A stretch of 64,000 nucleotides of DNA from Rutpela maculata (Eukaryota; Arthropoda; Insecta; Coleoptera; Cerambycidae): NCBI GenBank assembly GCA_936432065.2, contig OW386289.2, positions 33,434,655-33,498,654 of the forward strand. Direction: 5' to 3'. A program made the position numbers and the translations under genes. This document shows positions 33,423 to 45,095 of this stretch, piece after piece (positions within the stretch are counted from its first letter, which is position 1; the number at the start of each line of letters is the position of its first letter). The notes beneath the pieces are model-generated. The model worked only from the letters and a program-made list of their open reading frames with translations. It made no database searches and was not told the DNA's origin.

Positions 33423-34275
33423 TAGGGATTGCAATTTACCGGAAGTTTTAATAACCGGTAAATCGGTAAATAAAAATGTAAATAACCGGTTAACCGGTAT
33501 TTACCGGTAATTTTTAGAATGAATAATTAGGGTGGTGAAAATGGCAATTGTCTTTTTCCATGTACAAAATATTCCAACAAAAAACATTTTTATGTACATA
33601 TATTCATTATAATGAACAAACAAAAGGTTTTTTATCAAAAGGAAAAAATATAAATGAAATAAATTTAAATAGATAATTATTCTGTAAGTAACAAAAATAT
33701 CAACTTAAATAACAAAAATTATAAACATAAACTAAAATAGGGCATTTACTGAATACCTAATCTAAAAATACAATATTTTTTAAAAACAGCCCATTAAAAG
33801 GGTTAGTTTTTCAAAGCTGTATCTGTTAGTCGTCTGATATTTGTGCATAGAATACCACCAGCTGGATATGCCCTTCCTCAATCGATATTGGTGGGTCGAT
33901 AAGTTAATAAGAATTGGTAATAACCTACTTCTAAATGTATTCCACGGATATTTGCTGAAGTAAAATATTCAATTTTCTGTCGCAAGATATTGTCAATGTC
34001 TCTCTTGTATTTCTTGGGGCTTGGTATTTGGATTTTACTTTTTATAATATTATTTATTTATTGTTAAAAGAGCTCAGTGTTGGGACAGTCATTCTGTATT
34101 TAGTGAATACTAGTCACTGACATAAATAGAAACGTTGAATACGTGACATATCGTAAGTTCAGAATTTACCGAAATTACCGGTAAAAAATTAAAATAACCG
34201 GTAATTATCATCATGTGTTTTTTGTCCTGATAACCGGTTAACCGGTTAACCGGTTAACCGGTATTGCAATCCCTA
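33423..34275. mobile_element. hAT element, 853 bp, with perfect 8-bp target duplication
   Basis: The termini TAGGGATTGCAATTTACCGG and CCGGTATTGCAATCCCTA are inverted and followed by multiple ACCGGTTAACCGG subterminal repeats. TGTGGAAC flanks it at 33415-33422 and 34276-34283, an exact 8-bp duplication as expected for hAT. A transposase remnant lies on the minus strand inside (about 33790-33880). Confidence 0.92.
33785..33890 (-). pseudogene. hAT transposase C-terminal remnant
   Basis: The minus-strand translation gives AYPAGGILCTNIRRLTDTAL, which matches the style of the hAT C-terminal dimerisation block (AFS-AG-C-RLSD-T). Upstream sequence is degenerate and no DDE or zinc-finger part was seen, so the element is a deletion derivative of an autonomous hAT. 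Confidence 0.65.
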
Positions 34276-34460
34276 TGTGGAACTTATATAGGTTCGGGAC
34301 AAGTTATAGGTACATAGCTTTCAATGGCTTAATACCTAACATAATTACAAAATAATTTTCCCAACTAAAATTAAATATGAATATCGTTACAGTACCTATG
34401 GTTTAACGTATATTGTTTTTCTTGATTGTTATAATTTAAACCTACTTTGTTTTTTATTAG

Positions 34461-34518
34461 ATGAGTCGCTTTGGAAATGCATTTTTATATGACGTAAATG
34501 ATGAAATTGAAGATAAAG
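34461..34518 (+). other. Candidate host 5' coding exon, 58 nt
   Basis: A polypyrimidine-rich acceptor (TTGTTTTTTATTAG at 34447-34460) is followed directly by ATG and 19 codons (MSRFGNAFLYDVNDEIEDK). It ends in AAAG before the strong donor GTGAGT (34519). I do not recognise the peptide. The hAT element at 33423-34275 would then lie in the preceding intron, with CCAAT boxes upstream. No further exon was found in the window. It could equally be chance. Confidence 0.25.
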
Positions 34519-34985
34519 GTGAGTAATCTCTAAAAAGCAACAAGGAAACGTCTGAAGGCAATTAATTACTGAACATAATATTGAAGATATACTTAATGAA
34601 TTATTTATTCGTGAAATATTCTCCACAAATACCACTCGTGCTTTAAATTTTATCTAAAAATTTTGTCTCAAGCTTCAACCTATCTTTTTTTGTATAACCC
34701 AATGTACAGACCGTCCCAAAACATGTTGGCATTCTCTCGGGGCCGTAAATTTTAGATAAAAATAACACCACATTTATTTATTTGGTAATCAATACTCAAC
34801 AGGCACAGCCCCATTACAGAGTATTGTGAAAACATAAATGAAAAATATAAATATAACAAATTTAATTAAAAATGTATAACGTTAATATCACAAGTTACAC
34901 AAATTATACATGCACTTATTATTAACATAAGAATGCACATACTTGCCTACATATCACAGATATTACATCACATCTTCTAATATAT

Positions 34986-35587
34986 TACTTCCACATCCAG
35001 TGGTAACGCAAAAAAAAATTGAAAATTTTTATTGTCCAAATAGGCTTAGAATGTTATGAAACGTCGAGATTTTAAGTTTAAGCAAAAAAAAGTGTCTGTC
35101 TGTCAATAACTTTTTTGTGCGCACGTTTACTCTGGAACTGTTTAAGATATTGACTTGAAAGTTGGTACACGTATGTATTTTAATGAGATCTGGAACTAGA
35201 TTATATTTTCATCTTATTCCGTTGAAAGGGGGTAAATAGGTAAATCGAGCAAGTTAGAGTTCATACATCTGGTATTTAGTATTTATAATAGAAGTTAAGG
35301 TTGTTGGCATTAGCCACCCCCATCCACCCCATACTGAAGGGGTGAGAAATATTGTGATTTAGTGTGTGTACAAGAACCAAAAAAATTTTTTTACTTCACC
35401 CCCAATACCACCCCCTACCCCCACCTGCACTCCCACTACCGATGTGGCATATCGTTTTATGGGTTTTTGGGGTAGACGATATCAAATATTTATTATTAAG
35501 TTCCATAGACAATTTTTTCTCATTGTGAGATTTGGATGGAAAATCTTGATGTGGAAGTAATGATTCCTTGGGCAGCGGTTTTTTTTT
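34986..35587 (+). mobile_element. DINE-1/Helentron-like element E, copy 2
   Basis: It starts TACTTCCACATCCAGTGG and ends GATGTGGAAGTAATGATTCC, TTGGGCAGCGG, with a shortened GTCT tract at about 35093. It differs from copy 1 by small deletions. Confidence 0.75.
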
Positions 35588-35849
35588 AACCCATGCAATG
35601 TGCAATATGCAATGAAAAATATCAACAGTATCTTTTGTATGCTATTATATAGTGAACACATCCGATATAAAGGTGAATTAATTTGACTGTTCGTGTGAGC
35701 TGTTTCTAGGTAAAATGTTCTAGAATTTCTAGTGGAATGAGTCGGCATATTCAGATGAATTAGTGAGAGATAGGAAGAATCATTTATGCCGTTATTTAAA
35801 ATTTTATGTAAATACAATACACAACCTATTCTCCTGCGTTTCTCTAATG

Positions 35850-36167
35850 CAGCGGTTTTCAACCTGTGGGTCGCGACCCCCTGGGGGGTCGCGAAGCAAT
35901 TTCAAGGGGGTCCCGAGCTATTGAGAAAAAAACCAATAAAGTTAAATCATTCATTCTAAAATCTAAAAATGTAAGTATTACACACATACAATTTTAATGA
36001 AACCAATTTTTAATGAGAAATCATACCAAAAACTATAACAAGAAATTTTAAAATTTGATTGATTTTAGATGTTATTAATAGAGATCGAGGTTGGGGGTCG
36101 CGAGAGGGTAAACTTGTTTTTTCTTTTTATAAGAGGGTCGTGGTTCGAAAAAGGTTGAAAACCGCTG
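35850..36167. mobile_element. hAT-type MITE (CAGCGGTTTTCAACC termini)
   Basis: The inverted ends CAGCGGTTTTCAACCTGTGG and AAGGTTGAAAACCGCTG are flanked by CTCTAATG (35842-35849) and CTCTGATG (36168-36175), a 7-of-8 match. GGGTCGCGA blocks repeat near both ends. CAGCGGTT-TCAACC-type ends are typical of Charlie-like hAT MITEs. There is no coding capacity. Confidence 0.9.
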
Positions 36168-36960
36168 CTCTGATGTATTAAGATCGTATTGTAGTAAAAG
36201 GTCTTCTTTTGGTAAGGCATTATCATATTCTCAATTTTTTTTGTAGTTAAGGTATCTTAAAAATTTGTTTTGAATTTTTTCTATGTTATATATTTGATAT
36301 CTATAATATGGACTTCATTTTATGGAACAATACTCTAATATACTTCGTACAAAGCTTATGTATAATTGCTTAATACATTTAAGATTGCTGAACCGTCGCG
36401 AATTATGTACAAGAAATCCATACATTTTACTTGCCTTATTTGTCATAATCATGATATGTTTGTTAAAAGTAATTTGACTATCATAAGTCTCATTTCACTC
36501 ACCCTGGCCAGTGCTGCTTCCTGAATTCTATAGGAGTAATCAATAATGTTAGGTTTTCTTGTAAACGTCATAATACTACATTTATCAATATTGAATAAAA
36601 GCTTATTTTCAGTCGACCAAGTACATATATTATTAGATCATTTTGTAGTTTCAGATAATCTGCTCTTTCATCGATTCTAAGAAATATTTTTAGGTCATCT
36701 GCGAATAATAAGATTTTTGATGATTCAATCGAATTTGTTATGCTATTAAAAATGTTAGTGGCCCAAAGTTAGATCTTTGAGGAACACCAGATGTAGCTAT
36801 AAATGGTTCTAAAACATATCCCTTCATAAATACTGGTTGATTACGACTCTCTAAATAACTTGACATAAATTTAATTAGGTTTTCATGGAAACCAAAGTCG
36901 TCACATAGCTTACTAATTAGTATTTTAAGAGAGACAGTAAGCATGCATATATATCTTTCG

Positions 36961-37504
36961 CTAGGATGCGCCCCTTCTGAACACAGGATGGAAAAAGTGT
37001 TTTTTCAATAATAAACTTCATTACTGCCTGGATTATCGTTATTCTAAATGGAGGACATTAGCATGAAATCTAACCTAAAAAATTAATGTAAACAGTAAAC
37101 ATTTTTTTCAAATTGCGGTTGCTTAAATTTCAAACAGATTAACGTTCAACTGCGTTTTTCTCGAAATCAGTTCATTTAAGCGATATCAAAAAGTACCATT
37201 TTCCCTTCTTAAGGTCTAAGGAATCGAAGAACTTCTATTTTAATGGAAAAATTTTACAGGCCTTAAAATTTGGAGTAAAATATTTTGACTGAAGGTAGTT
37301 ATATACCAAGCAAAAAATAGTTATGATTAAAAAACGGTTGTCCCACCCCGTATTCAGGGATGAATATCCAGTAGAAGTGGATCCTATCGAAAAATACTAC
37401 ATTAAACATTATGTTGTTATTTTTACCTAAAATTTACACTTCCGAGAGATTGCCCATATATCACCTTGTACATCTAATGTATCGACGCTAATTCACAAAT
37501 CGAC
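36961..37504. other. No recognisable gene
   Basis: No motif seen. The sequence near 36960-37010 (AGGATGCGCCCCTTCTGAAC) and 37330-37400 is ordinary. Confidence 0.4.
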
Positions 37505-37671
37505 GTAATACTAAAGCATTTGACAGATTTGATCACAGAATTTTATTTTAAAAATTGCCATGTTATTTTTCACAATATATACACCACTATATTGAATACT
37601 GTGGTCAACGGTCAGCAGAAGTTGTGTACACTTTTGGTGTGTACTCCGGAGTTCTGTGTTAGGCCCAGAGA

Positions 37672-37946
37672 CGGGTAAAGGAAACTTTCCAATTTTTCAA
37701 ATTTTCTAAAACGAAGTTTTGATAAAAATCAGAGATGGGTAAAGGAAACTTTTCATATGAAAGTTTCCAGAACGATATTTTGATAAAAATAAAAGTTTTA
37801 AATAAAATATTTGAATATTCCGAAAGGAAACTTTCCGTGAATTTTGTAAACTTTCAAATATTCAAATATTTCAATATTTTATTGAAAACTTTCATTTTTA
37901 TTAAAATTTCGTTCCGGGAACTTTCAAATGGAAATTTCCTTTACGA
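37672..37946. mobile_element. MITE with GACGGGTAAAGGAAACTTTC termini
   Basis: The left end GGGTAAAGGAAACTTTCC is repeated at 37737 (GGGTAAAGGAAACTTTTC) and mirrored at the right end (GGAAATTTCCTTTACGATGG). Inverted AAACTTTC / GAAAGTTT blocks recur within. It interrupts the RT coding region of the surrounding LINE relic. The superfamily is unclear; hAT is possible. Confidence 0.6.
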
Positions 37947-38655
37947 TGGTATTACAATAGAATTGGGTGTCAATTGTCTTTTATACACAGACGATATGAA
38001 GTTATACAATAAAGTAAATGATGTAAATGGAATTACAAACTGCCCTTGATAAAATAAATGAATAGTGTACAATTTAAACAAATGCAGTTGAATGTAAGGC
38101 AGCGCAATGGTCTAATTTTTGCTAATAACCATGTCGAATTTAATTATTGTTTAGAAGATTTAGTGCTTATCCCTTCAATCAACAGCAAACTATCCTTTAA
38201 TTGTTGTATAAACAAAACACCATCACCAACTGAAGTGTTAGAACACTGGGATTTATAATAAGTACGATGTTATCAAAATTTTAACGACTGAAACTACTAT
38301 ATCAATCATTTGCTGATCCAAATTAGAATATTTCTCAGTATGGTCTTCTCATCAGATCATACATACATATACAAACCATAGAGAAAATTCAGAGGCATTT
38401 CTCAACGACTTATATAAGGAAAAAGGTGTCTATTCTGCTGTTGGATTTCCTCAGACTATTAAACAGATTTTTGATTTCGAGTCTGGTAACTCTCAGAAAT
38501 ATATCACAGCAAATATTTCTTTTATAGGTAATACACAATATAGCTGCACAATATTTTGTGCCGCTATCTGAAGTTTACTAAATTTTTAGATTCTAGGCAA
38601 AAATCATTATTTATTATAATAATGTTTAAGACCAGTTTTATATCTTCCACTGTAA

Positions 38656-38798
38656 AGGGGTCTACTCACGATCTAACTTGCTGGAGCCAACATTGTCGGT
38701 ACGCTTTGAAGATTGCTGGAATTCCAGCAGACCAGCTCACTTTTACGAGTTAGCATGGCAATTTCCAAAGTGTACCGAGAAGGTTGGTATAGACCCCT
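38656..38798. mobile_element. Small PIF/Harbinger-like MITE, 143 bp, TAA target site
   Basis: AGGGGTCTACTC and TAGACCCCT are inverted termini flanked by TAA at 38653-38655 and 38799-38801. The centre holds GCTGGAATTCCAGC, a 14-bp palindrome. It lies in the 3' part of the LINE relic. Confidence 0.75.
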
Positions 38799-38995
38799 TA
38801 ATGTAGCTGCGATGAAAAAATTAACTGCTTGAATTATTTTTCTTTTGCTTTTATCTTTATTTTTATCTGATTATTTTATTTTTTTATGTTTCCAATTTCT
38901 TCGCTTTATATTTGTGAGTACTTATTATCCCCTGTCCCATAATTTTGCAATGTTCTGTTGGGTAGTGTATTGTTAAATAAATAAATATAAAAGTC

Positions 38996-41555
38996 ATACC
39001 TCCAGGAAGTACCTATTGGCATGTGTCAAGATAAGTAGCACCGGTAGTACTATTCGCGCCAAATTCCTAAGAATTGTAGTTCCAGTTACACTAAAAGTAA
39101 AGTGATTTTTATTATTCCTAGAAACATTTTCGATATTATCAATCATTATTTTTTTAATCTGGATATAGTTTACTTAAGCATGCCAGACCACTTCTCTCTT
39201 TACGTGCTGTTATTTTAACCCCATATTCAAGGGCTGATACATATCAATTAAAAACTAAATAAAAATTTTAAATTATGGAGCACACAATTGAAGGGTGTCG
39301 GGAGAAAATAAGGAATGTCCACCTTCCAGGTAAAATACATTTGCCATGCCATCTGCTAGCAAAAATAACGTGCTACACCATAGTTCGAACGGGCCGGCAG
39401 AAAACGGGGCAGTCACAAGATATTACAATATTTAAAAACGCTATATACGGAGAAAACAAGGAATGTCCAGTTTAAAATGTAAGGAACAGGGAATGTCCAG
39501 TAATGACAAGTAGACTTTTGAGTTCTAATAATAGAATCTCTCTGTAGTTGTAGTAAAGTAAATAATGTAGTACGGCGCCGGCGTCGTTGTTTTTAAAGTG
39601 TTGTAAAATAGCTGGCGATTGTAAGAATAAAAAGTTGTGGTTACAATCGCATGAGTTTGGTGTATTTTGTGAGTGTAAAAGACTAAACTGCACAGAAAAA
39701 AAATGATACAAAATGACAGAGAAAATATCTTGAATTATTTTAACTCTTTGGAATCAAACAACGAGCAGAATTTCTATTTGTGCTCTTTAATATCAGTAAC
39801 AAAGAGGAAGATCAAGAGTTCCAGAATTTTTAGGAATGAAAAAACATTTCCCGAAGAACCTCGTCCAGAGAGAAAGGCAGTTGAAAAACTCTCTAATGTT
39901 TAGGTAAAATACAACAAATATTATTTATAGCGACAGTTAATGTAAGGCTTTTTATATTTTTTTACAGATATAAAATATGGTGTATACTTAAATTCGCCCA
40001 CTCACCACGGACAATCCTTGTTTTCAGCCAAAAAAAAAAGAGATGTTACGTCATTTATTATCCTGTTTCACAGAAGTTAATGTTTTTTTGTAAAAGTTTT
40101 TTGTAAGTTTGTGTTTTCCAATAAATTTTAAGTTATTATCATTGTTTTTGACTTTTTTATTTGTTCAAAAATTTAAATTCTGAAGTAGTTAACTTTAAAA
40201 TTAATTTTACTCTAAAAGTTGCCGGCTGGACATTCCTTCTTTTCAATTTAGAAAGTTTGTCTAAAAAAATTAACGGAAAACAAAAGTTCGTTTTTACATT
40301 TTTCTAAATTCAACCCCTTTTAAAGAGTAGCAATAATACCAAACAATTTTTAGACCTTGATTTTATTTTTAAATAAAATTATATAGACATGTTTTATTAA
40401 AAATACATCTTCATCCTTCCGATGTTATTATTGGGTGGTTTACCCCCCTACCAAAATTGCCAACTGTCCACCATCGATTTTCGAATTCTACACATTTCGA
40501 TGTATCACTCAACATTTAATCACAAAATTTCCCACGGGAATATTTTTATCCAGGATTATTAGGGCCTTCTACCATAAAATTCAATAAACACAGTAACTTG
40601 GTCGTAATCGTTGAAAATCGAGCGATATTGGTTGACGGCATGTTTCATTTTATCAATGTAGAACTGAACTTCTAATTCGGTGCAACTTCACAACTCATTC
40701 AACGGGACGTTTGATTCGACTTTCCTGCTCCACTTCTCATGTCGGGCATTAAAAGCTTTCGGCTTTCAGCAGCATCTTACATAATCAAGTATTTCATGAT
40801 TCGTTGTGATATCAACAGGTCTGTGACAAGTTTCATTTTAGAAACGCGCACCCTAGCTCCGCCTTCAGCTGCAACCAGGTTTCGTAATGTTTATGACCCG
40901 TTCAGGAACCCTATCCTTTGTTTTTCTCTCTCACTCCACCTTGCGGGTCGCGGTTCCGTTCCACTTTCTCTAACACCCCAACGATTCATGTTAATAAAAC
41001 ATTCCAAGTGGTGATTTACTACAAACAAGGGTGACATAACTTGCTTCGTAATAAAAATCCCTGTTATTTTTTATTAATTATTCAAACGATGCGTTCCGGT
41101 TGTTGAAGTGTTTAGTGAAGGTTCCTTATGGAAATCATGAGATCAGGTATTTTAGATTAACATCGTCTGCCGCTAATAAATAATGTAGGCTAGGGGAAAT
41201 ACTGTTTAGTCTATCTTTATTCGAGATGATGGTAAAATTGATTGAAACATTAATGTAATTTACTGCAGTATACAGGGTGTTCTTTGAAATTCGTCCTCGT
41301 ATTCGAAGTCAGTAATCAATCCCAAGTGGAAGATGATAAATTTTAATTCGATAAAACGTTGTTCCTTATAGATAAAACATGTTTAATGTTTCTTCGTTTC
41401 TCGTTACCTAATTTTACAAAGAGGTAAAATAAGAAACAAAACGACTTCTCAGATTTTTTTCGTAGTCTGTTAAGCTAATTTTTTTCTCGGGGAAATAAAC
41501 ACATTCTCTTATGTATTCTTATTCAGAACGCTTTACCAGACGTTTTGTGATACAT
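38996..41555. other. No recognisable gene; least repetitive stretch of the window
   Basis: I see short open frames at 39275-39475, 39703-39903 and 40739-41014 but no motif. The word GGAATGTCCA recurs at 39312, 39464 and 39490, and its inverse TGGACATTCC at 40218, within and around the first frame. Possible splice signals flank 39900-39967 (GTAAAATAC to TTTTTTTACAG). This may be remains of an unidentified gene, or unique intergenic DNA. Confidence 0.3.
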
Positions 41556-41559
41556 GCAT

Positions 41560-42245
41560 TTTTCTAGTTGGCCTCTCTTTGCTGTATGGTACGTCTGACA
41601 GCATCACGCCATTTGTCTTAGTTGCTTGTTCGTTTTTTCTCTTCTTGCCATCTGGTTTTCCTTGAACTATCAGACGTTCTATATTATCGTCTCTCCGGTT
41701 CCTCTCCTCTCTGTGACCAAAAAATGAGAGTATTCGGCAGAGTTCGATGGTGGAGAGGCGCTATGGGGGATGTATTTCTTAATTTCTTGGGTAACTGAGC
41801 TCTTGGTACGATGGGCTATGCAGGGAATTCGTAATAACTGTCTCCAGACCCACATCTCGAAATCATCAATACGTCGTCTGTTTGCCCCTAACGATCTATG
41901 TCTTAGAGGAGTAAGAAGGGATGGAGAAAACTAGGGCGTTGGCAAGATTGATTTTTGAGAGTCTCGTGATATTTCAGCCAGGCCAAATTTTGCTCAACTG
42001 GCATATGCAGGTTTTGCCATTTGTTTTTTCGTTGAATTTCATATTCGCAGTTGCCGATATTCCACAAGGGTATCTTAAAGCATCTGGGTGGTTTTCATTT
42101 GCTCGGCTTATAGCAATAATTTTCAGTGTGTTGTAGTTTACACTTAAACCATACTTAGAGCTTACTGTTAGGTGCATGAACTCATTCTCGCTTGCTGCAA
42201 CTAAGGTGGTATTATCTGCATTTGGCACACGACGCATCACTCATG
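41560..42245 (-). pseudogene. RTE/I-like LINE relic, RT C-terminal part
   Basis: The minus-strand frame at 41974-42240 gives NADNTTLVAASENEF and SSKYGLSVNYNTLKIIAISR, matching the YADDTTLLA and KYGL-LN--KTK-M--SR blocks of endonuclease-RT proteins, with YADD decayed to NADN. Further on (about 41690-41870) a second frame gives DFEMWVWRQLLRIP-IAHRT, the usual motif near the end of such proteins. Stops and frameshifts are present. The sequence is GC-richer than its flanks. Confidence 0.75.
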
Positions 42246-42289
42246 AATATGCAATGGTAATACGTAACGTCTGTTAACCTAATTCTCTT

Positions 42290-43300
42290 GGGGAGATAAA
42301 CACATTGTCTCTAATGGAAATGATAATAATAACGAGCAGAAGTTGCAGTCGGACGTAGCCGACTGCGCATACCTATTTGATTCATATTTTGTACGGCCAT
42401 GGCACGATTCCCCTTTAAAGGGTGTCACTAAGTTTAAGTACACAGTCTATATACGTCCGACTACAAATTTCATTTGTGTTGCTAATAGTCTTTTTAAAAA
42501 TACCGTAATATCATTTTAAGGTAAAATTGTTATATAATCTAACCTAGATAAAGTTCGCTCGAATCTGAAAGATGCATTATGTGTGTATCGCAGTTTAGAT
42601 ATATTGTACATCTTTGCATTTTTATGTTCTTAATACAAAATCTTTGGAACATTTCTCTACAGTCATAATAATTCATAGCTTATATAAAATGTTCTGATGA
42701 TCTCCCTGTTGACAGAGACCCAATTTCACTAGGAAGTGTTCTACCATGCCATTATGAGTATGAAAAAAAATTGAAACAAAGATTTTATGTTCAACAGAAA
42801 TTATCGTTTTTAATAGACATTCGCAGTCAGCAATACCCGACTACACCTTTAATTCTTTTCATAATAGTCTTATTAAAAGTACCTCAATAATATCTCAAGG
42901 CAAAACTGATGATATATTGTCTAACCTGCGTACAATTCGCTTGAACTCGAAAGATTATATTGCAGTTTAGATATCTTGCATACTTTCATCTTTTTTGTGT
43001 TCTTAATCAACAACCTTTGGATTCTAAAAAGATAATAAAATAAAGTTTATATAAACATGACACACATGATTTACATCATGGTTCTAGCAATCAACCTATG
43101 ATGGATATGATCAAATTTCAATAGGAAGTAGTCTACCATGCTATTTTATACATGTTGCAAATTCGAAATGAAAATTTTCAGTCCAATAGAAATTATCGTA
43201 CTTCGTAAATACTCGCAATCGACAACGCCTGACGGAGTTAGCACTTATTTCATAATAGTCTTATTAAAAATAGTTTAATAGTATTTTAAGGTAACATTGT
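42290..43300 (-). repeat. Repeat family D, inverted units, interrupted by TIR element B
   Basis: Units of about 375-380 bp have cores at about 42450, 42825 and 43205 (TCGCA-TC-ACAACGCC-GAC then TTTCATAATAGTCTTATTA). The family resumes at 45096 (GTTATTTAATCTAACTTACA) after element B and continues to about 45500. It is the inverse of the array at 21060-22420. Confidence 0.7.
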
Positions 43301-45095
43301 TAGCACAGAAGTTTTAGACAGTATATCGCTTCTACCCGGAATTAATTACTGTAATGCTAAAAGTTTGCAGGATTGTAGTTTTAGTCCAGGACAACACGTA
43401 CCAAAAACTCCCCTACTCTCCCCCGTCGGTTTCCCTGTTTTTTCGGAGCAACAAGGGTCTAAGTCACAGAAATTGCAGAGCTGGCTATAAAGTGCAGCAG
43501 AAAGGTTGTTACTGGTCCGATTTGGGTCGAGATGATCATAAAAGCTTCGGAGAAACATATCCGTTCGTATTTCATGTTCCATGCATATTTGTTCATAATT
43601 TTCCGTTCTAGTGCTGTCAAAATTTCAAAAATTGAAAAAATTCCGAAATGGCGCCATTGCGGAAAAATGAGGACTCGAATAAACATTTTTCTTCATACTT
43701 TGGGCTTTCCATTGGTATGTCTATCTTCTCCGTAGCGTCACCCGTTACGGAGCTACTCCCCTCCGAGTGCCGCCGCGCGGCGACACTCGCACAGTTAAGT
43801 GCGTTCATTGTTAAGTGAGTTCACGTCTAGTCTAAACAATCGAGTAGGCGCACAACAAGCTATGCCTTCTTAGTTCAGTAGCTGTGACAATCCTCGGAGT
43901 GTGTGCATCGATTCATTGGTGCGGGAAAATTGAGTGATCGTCGTTAAGTCATGGTGGACAGACACAGACGTTTGTGTTTTTTAAGTTGTCTCTTGAAGAT
44001 GGAAATATTGTGGTGGTTCAGGGTGGGCAATCAACTTTGCTTCGGACTAGTGTGGAAACAGGAGAGACTGAAAATGAGGAGTTGTTTAAAGATCTTGTGG
44101 AAAAAGTTCTCAATAGCAGTGAGCACGAGAGCTTGGACTAGCTACGAGTAGTCCGATACAGCCAGAGCGTGGCTAAGCAGTCGGTGACAGCCTCCCTTGA
44201 TTTGGCTAGCTGCCCGCCAATCAGTGCCGCCTGTGAACAACATTCGTTCCGCGCATACTTCCAGGTGAGGGCGTTAGGGAGAATACTGTGAGGATTTAAT
44301 CTCTCGAAAAGCTTGCAGCACTCAACTAATGTGCATGTGCTTTTTTTGCAGGTCCAGCAATGACTAGACGTCAACCTCAACTCGGAGAACTGGGGGTGGA
44401 AATCAGGACTCTAGGGCCTGGTTCCTACCACAAGGCAGCCAGCTCCTGATAGCCTGCTACGGCTAATTTCCTGTGCCTGCAAGGCGAACTGCAGTACCCG
44501 ATGCGAGTGAACTGAAGCATCATGTGCAGGAGCTGTAGAGGATCCAGCTGCAGAAACAGCCAGTCAGTGACAAACAGCAATTCGCAACAAGTCTCATCAG
44601 CGCAGCCAGGACCGTTCCACCGGGCGCATGACGTAGCTCTGTAACGGGTAACGCTACAGAGAAGGGAGACATACCAATGGAAAGCTCAAAATATGAATAG
44701 AAATGTTTATTCGGGTATGTTTTCCCCACCGAGTCTTCATTTATCCGCAATGGCGCCATTTCGGAATTTTTTTCATTTTTGAAATTTTGACAGCACTAGA
44801 ACGGAAAACGGAAAATTATGAACAAAATATGCATGGAACATGCAATATGAACGGATATGTTTCTCCGAAGCTTTTATGATCATCTCGACCCAAATCGGAC
44901 CAGTAACAACCTTTTTGCTGCACTTTATAGCCAGCTTTGCAATTTCTGTGACTTTTGCTCCGAAAAAACAGGGAAGCCGACGGGGAAGAGTAGGGGACTC
45001 TTCGGTACGTATAGTCCTGGACCAAAACTACAATCCTGCAAATTTTCAGCTTTACAATAATTAATTCCGGATCAAAAGCTAAAATTCCTGGGCTA
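43301..45095. mobile_element. TIR element B, 1.8 kb, about 450-bp TIRs and a captured spliced gene
   Basis: The arms 43301-43758 and 44633-45095 are inverted copies: CCGGAATTAATTA-TGTAA, CAGGATTGTAGTTT, TTTATAGCCAGCT, CGAAATGGCGCCATTGCGGA and GTAACGGG can be followed along both. It interrupts a family-D unit. Comparing with an uninterrupted unit (AATTGTTATATAATCTAAC) places the ends at TAGCACAG and CTGGGCTA, with an ambiguous 3-4 bp direct repeat. The 874-bp core is GC-rich and holds a plus-strand pseudogene. No transposase was recognised. Confidence 0.8.
43966..44498 (+). pseudogene. Captured two-exon gene of the LPPT/QVQ family (in element B)
   Basis: The first exon frame includes LSLEDGNIVVVQGGQS, NEELFKDLVEKVLN and, after an in-frame stop near 44138, DLASCPPISAACEQHSFRAY (44199-44258). 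The exon ends CTTCCAG before donor GTGAGG (44265). An 87-bp intron runs to TTTTTTTGCAG (44351). Exon 2 resumes in the same frame at VQQ, then NLNSENWGWKSG, GLVPTTRQPAPDSLLRLI and SCACKANCSTRCE. Exon 2 has two in-frame stops before its end. The order matches the family in elements A and C and adds its C-terminal Cys-rich start. The retained intron shows the piece was acquired as DNA. It is a pseudogene now. Confidence 0.7.

Larger units (their letters stand above)
34775..36960 (-). pseudogene. LINE relic with RT remnant, split by two insertions
   Basis: The RT part (36738-36944, minus strand) gives SSYLESRNQPVF and SGVPQRSNFGPLTFLI, corresponding to the usual SYL-NR and GVPQGS-LGPLLF motifs; the glycine of PQG is replaced by R. 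Degenerate downstream sequence (36180-36730) contains an ADD-like reading near 36690 and continues to an A/T-rich tail at about 34780 (TTTATTTATTTGG). Element E copy 2 (34986-35587) and a hAT MITE (35850-36167) interrupt it. That the outer pieces form one LINE is inferred from order and orientation. Confidence 0.6.
37505..38995 (+). pseudogene. LINE relic (plus strand), split by two MITEs
   Basis: KAFDRFDHRIL at about 37516-37550 corresponds to the RT KAFD-VDH motif. A frameshifted stretch at 37640-37670 corresponds to the GVPQGSVLGP region. After a MITE the frame resumes with LLYTDDMKLYNKVN at 37978-38018, where YADD has become YTDD. The 3' end carries an AAATAAATAAAT tail at about 38974-38987. 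Multiple stops make it non-functional. Confidence 0.7.

Noticed and set aside
43346..45064. Mirrored frames of 67-85 codons in both arms of element B
   Set aside because: They lie in the terminal inverted repeats and appear twice by symmetry; no motif.
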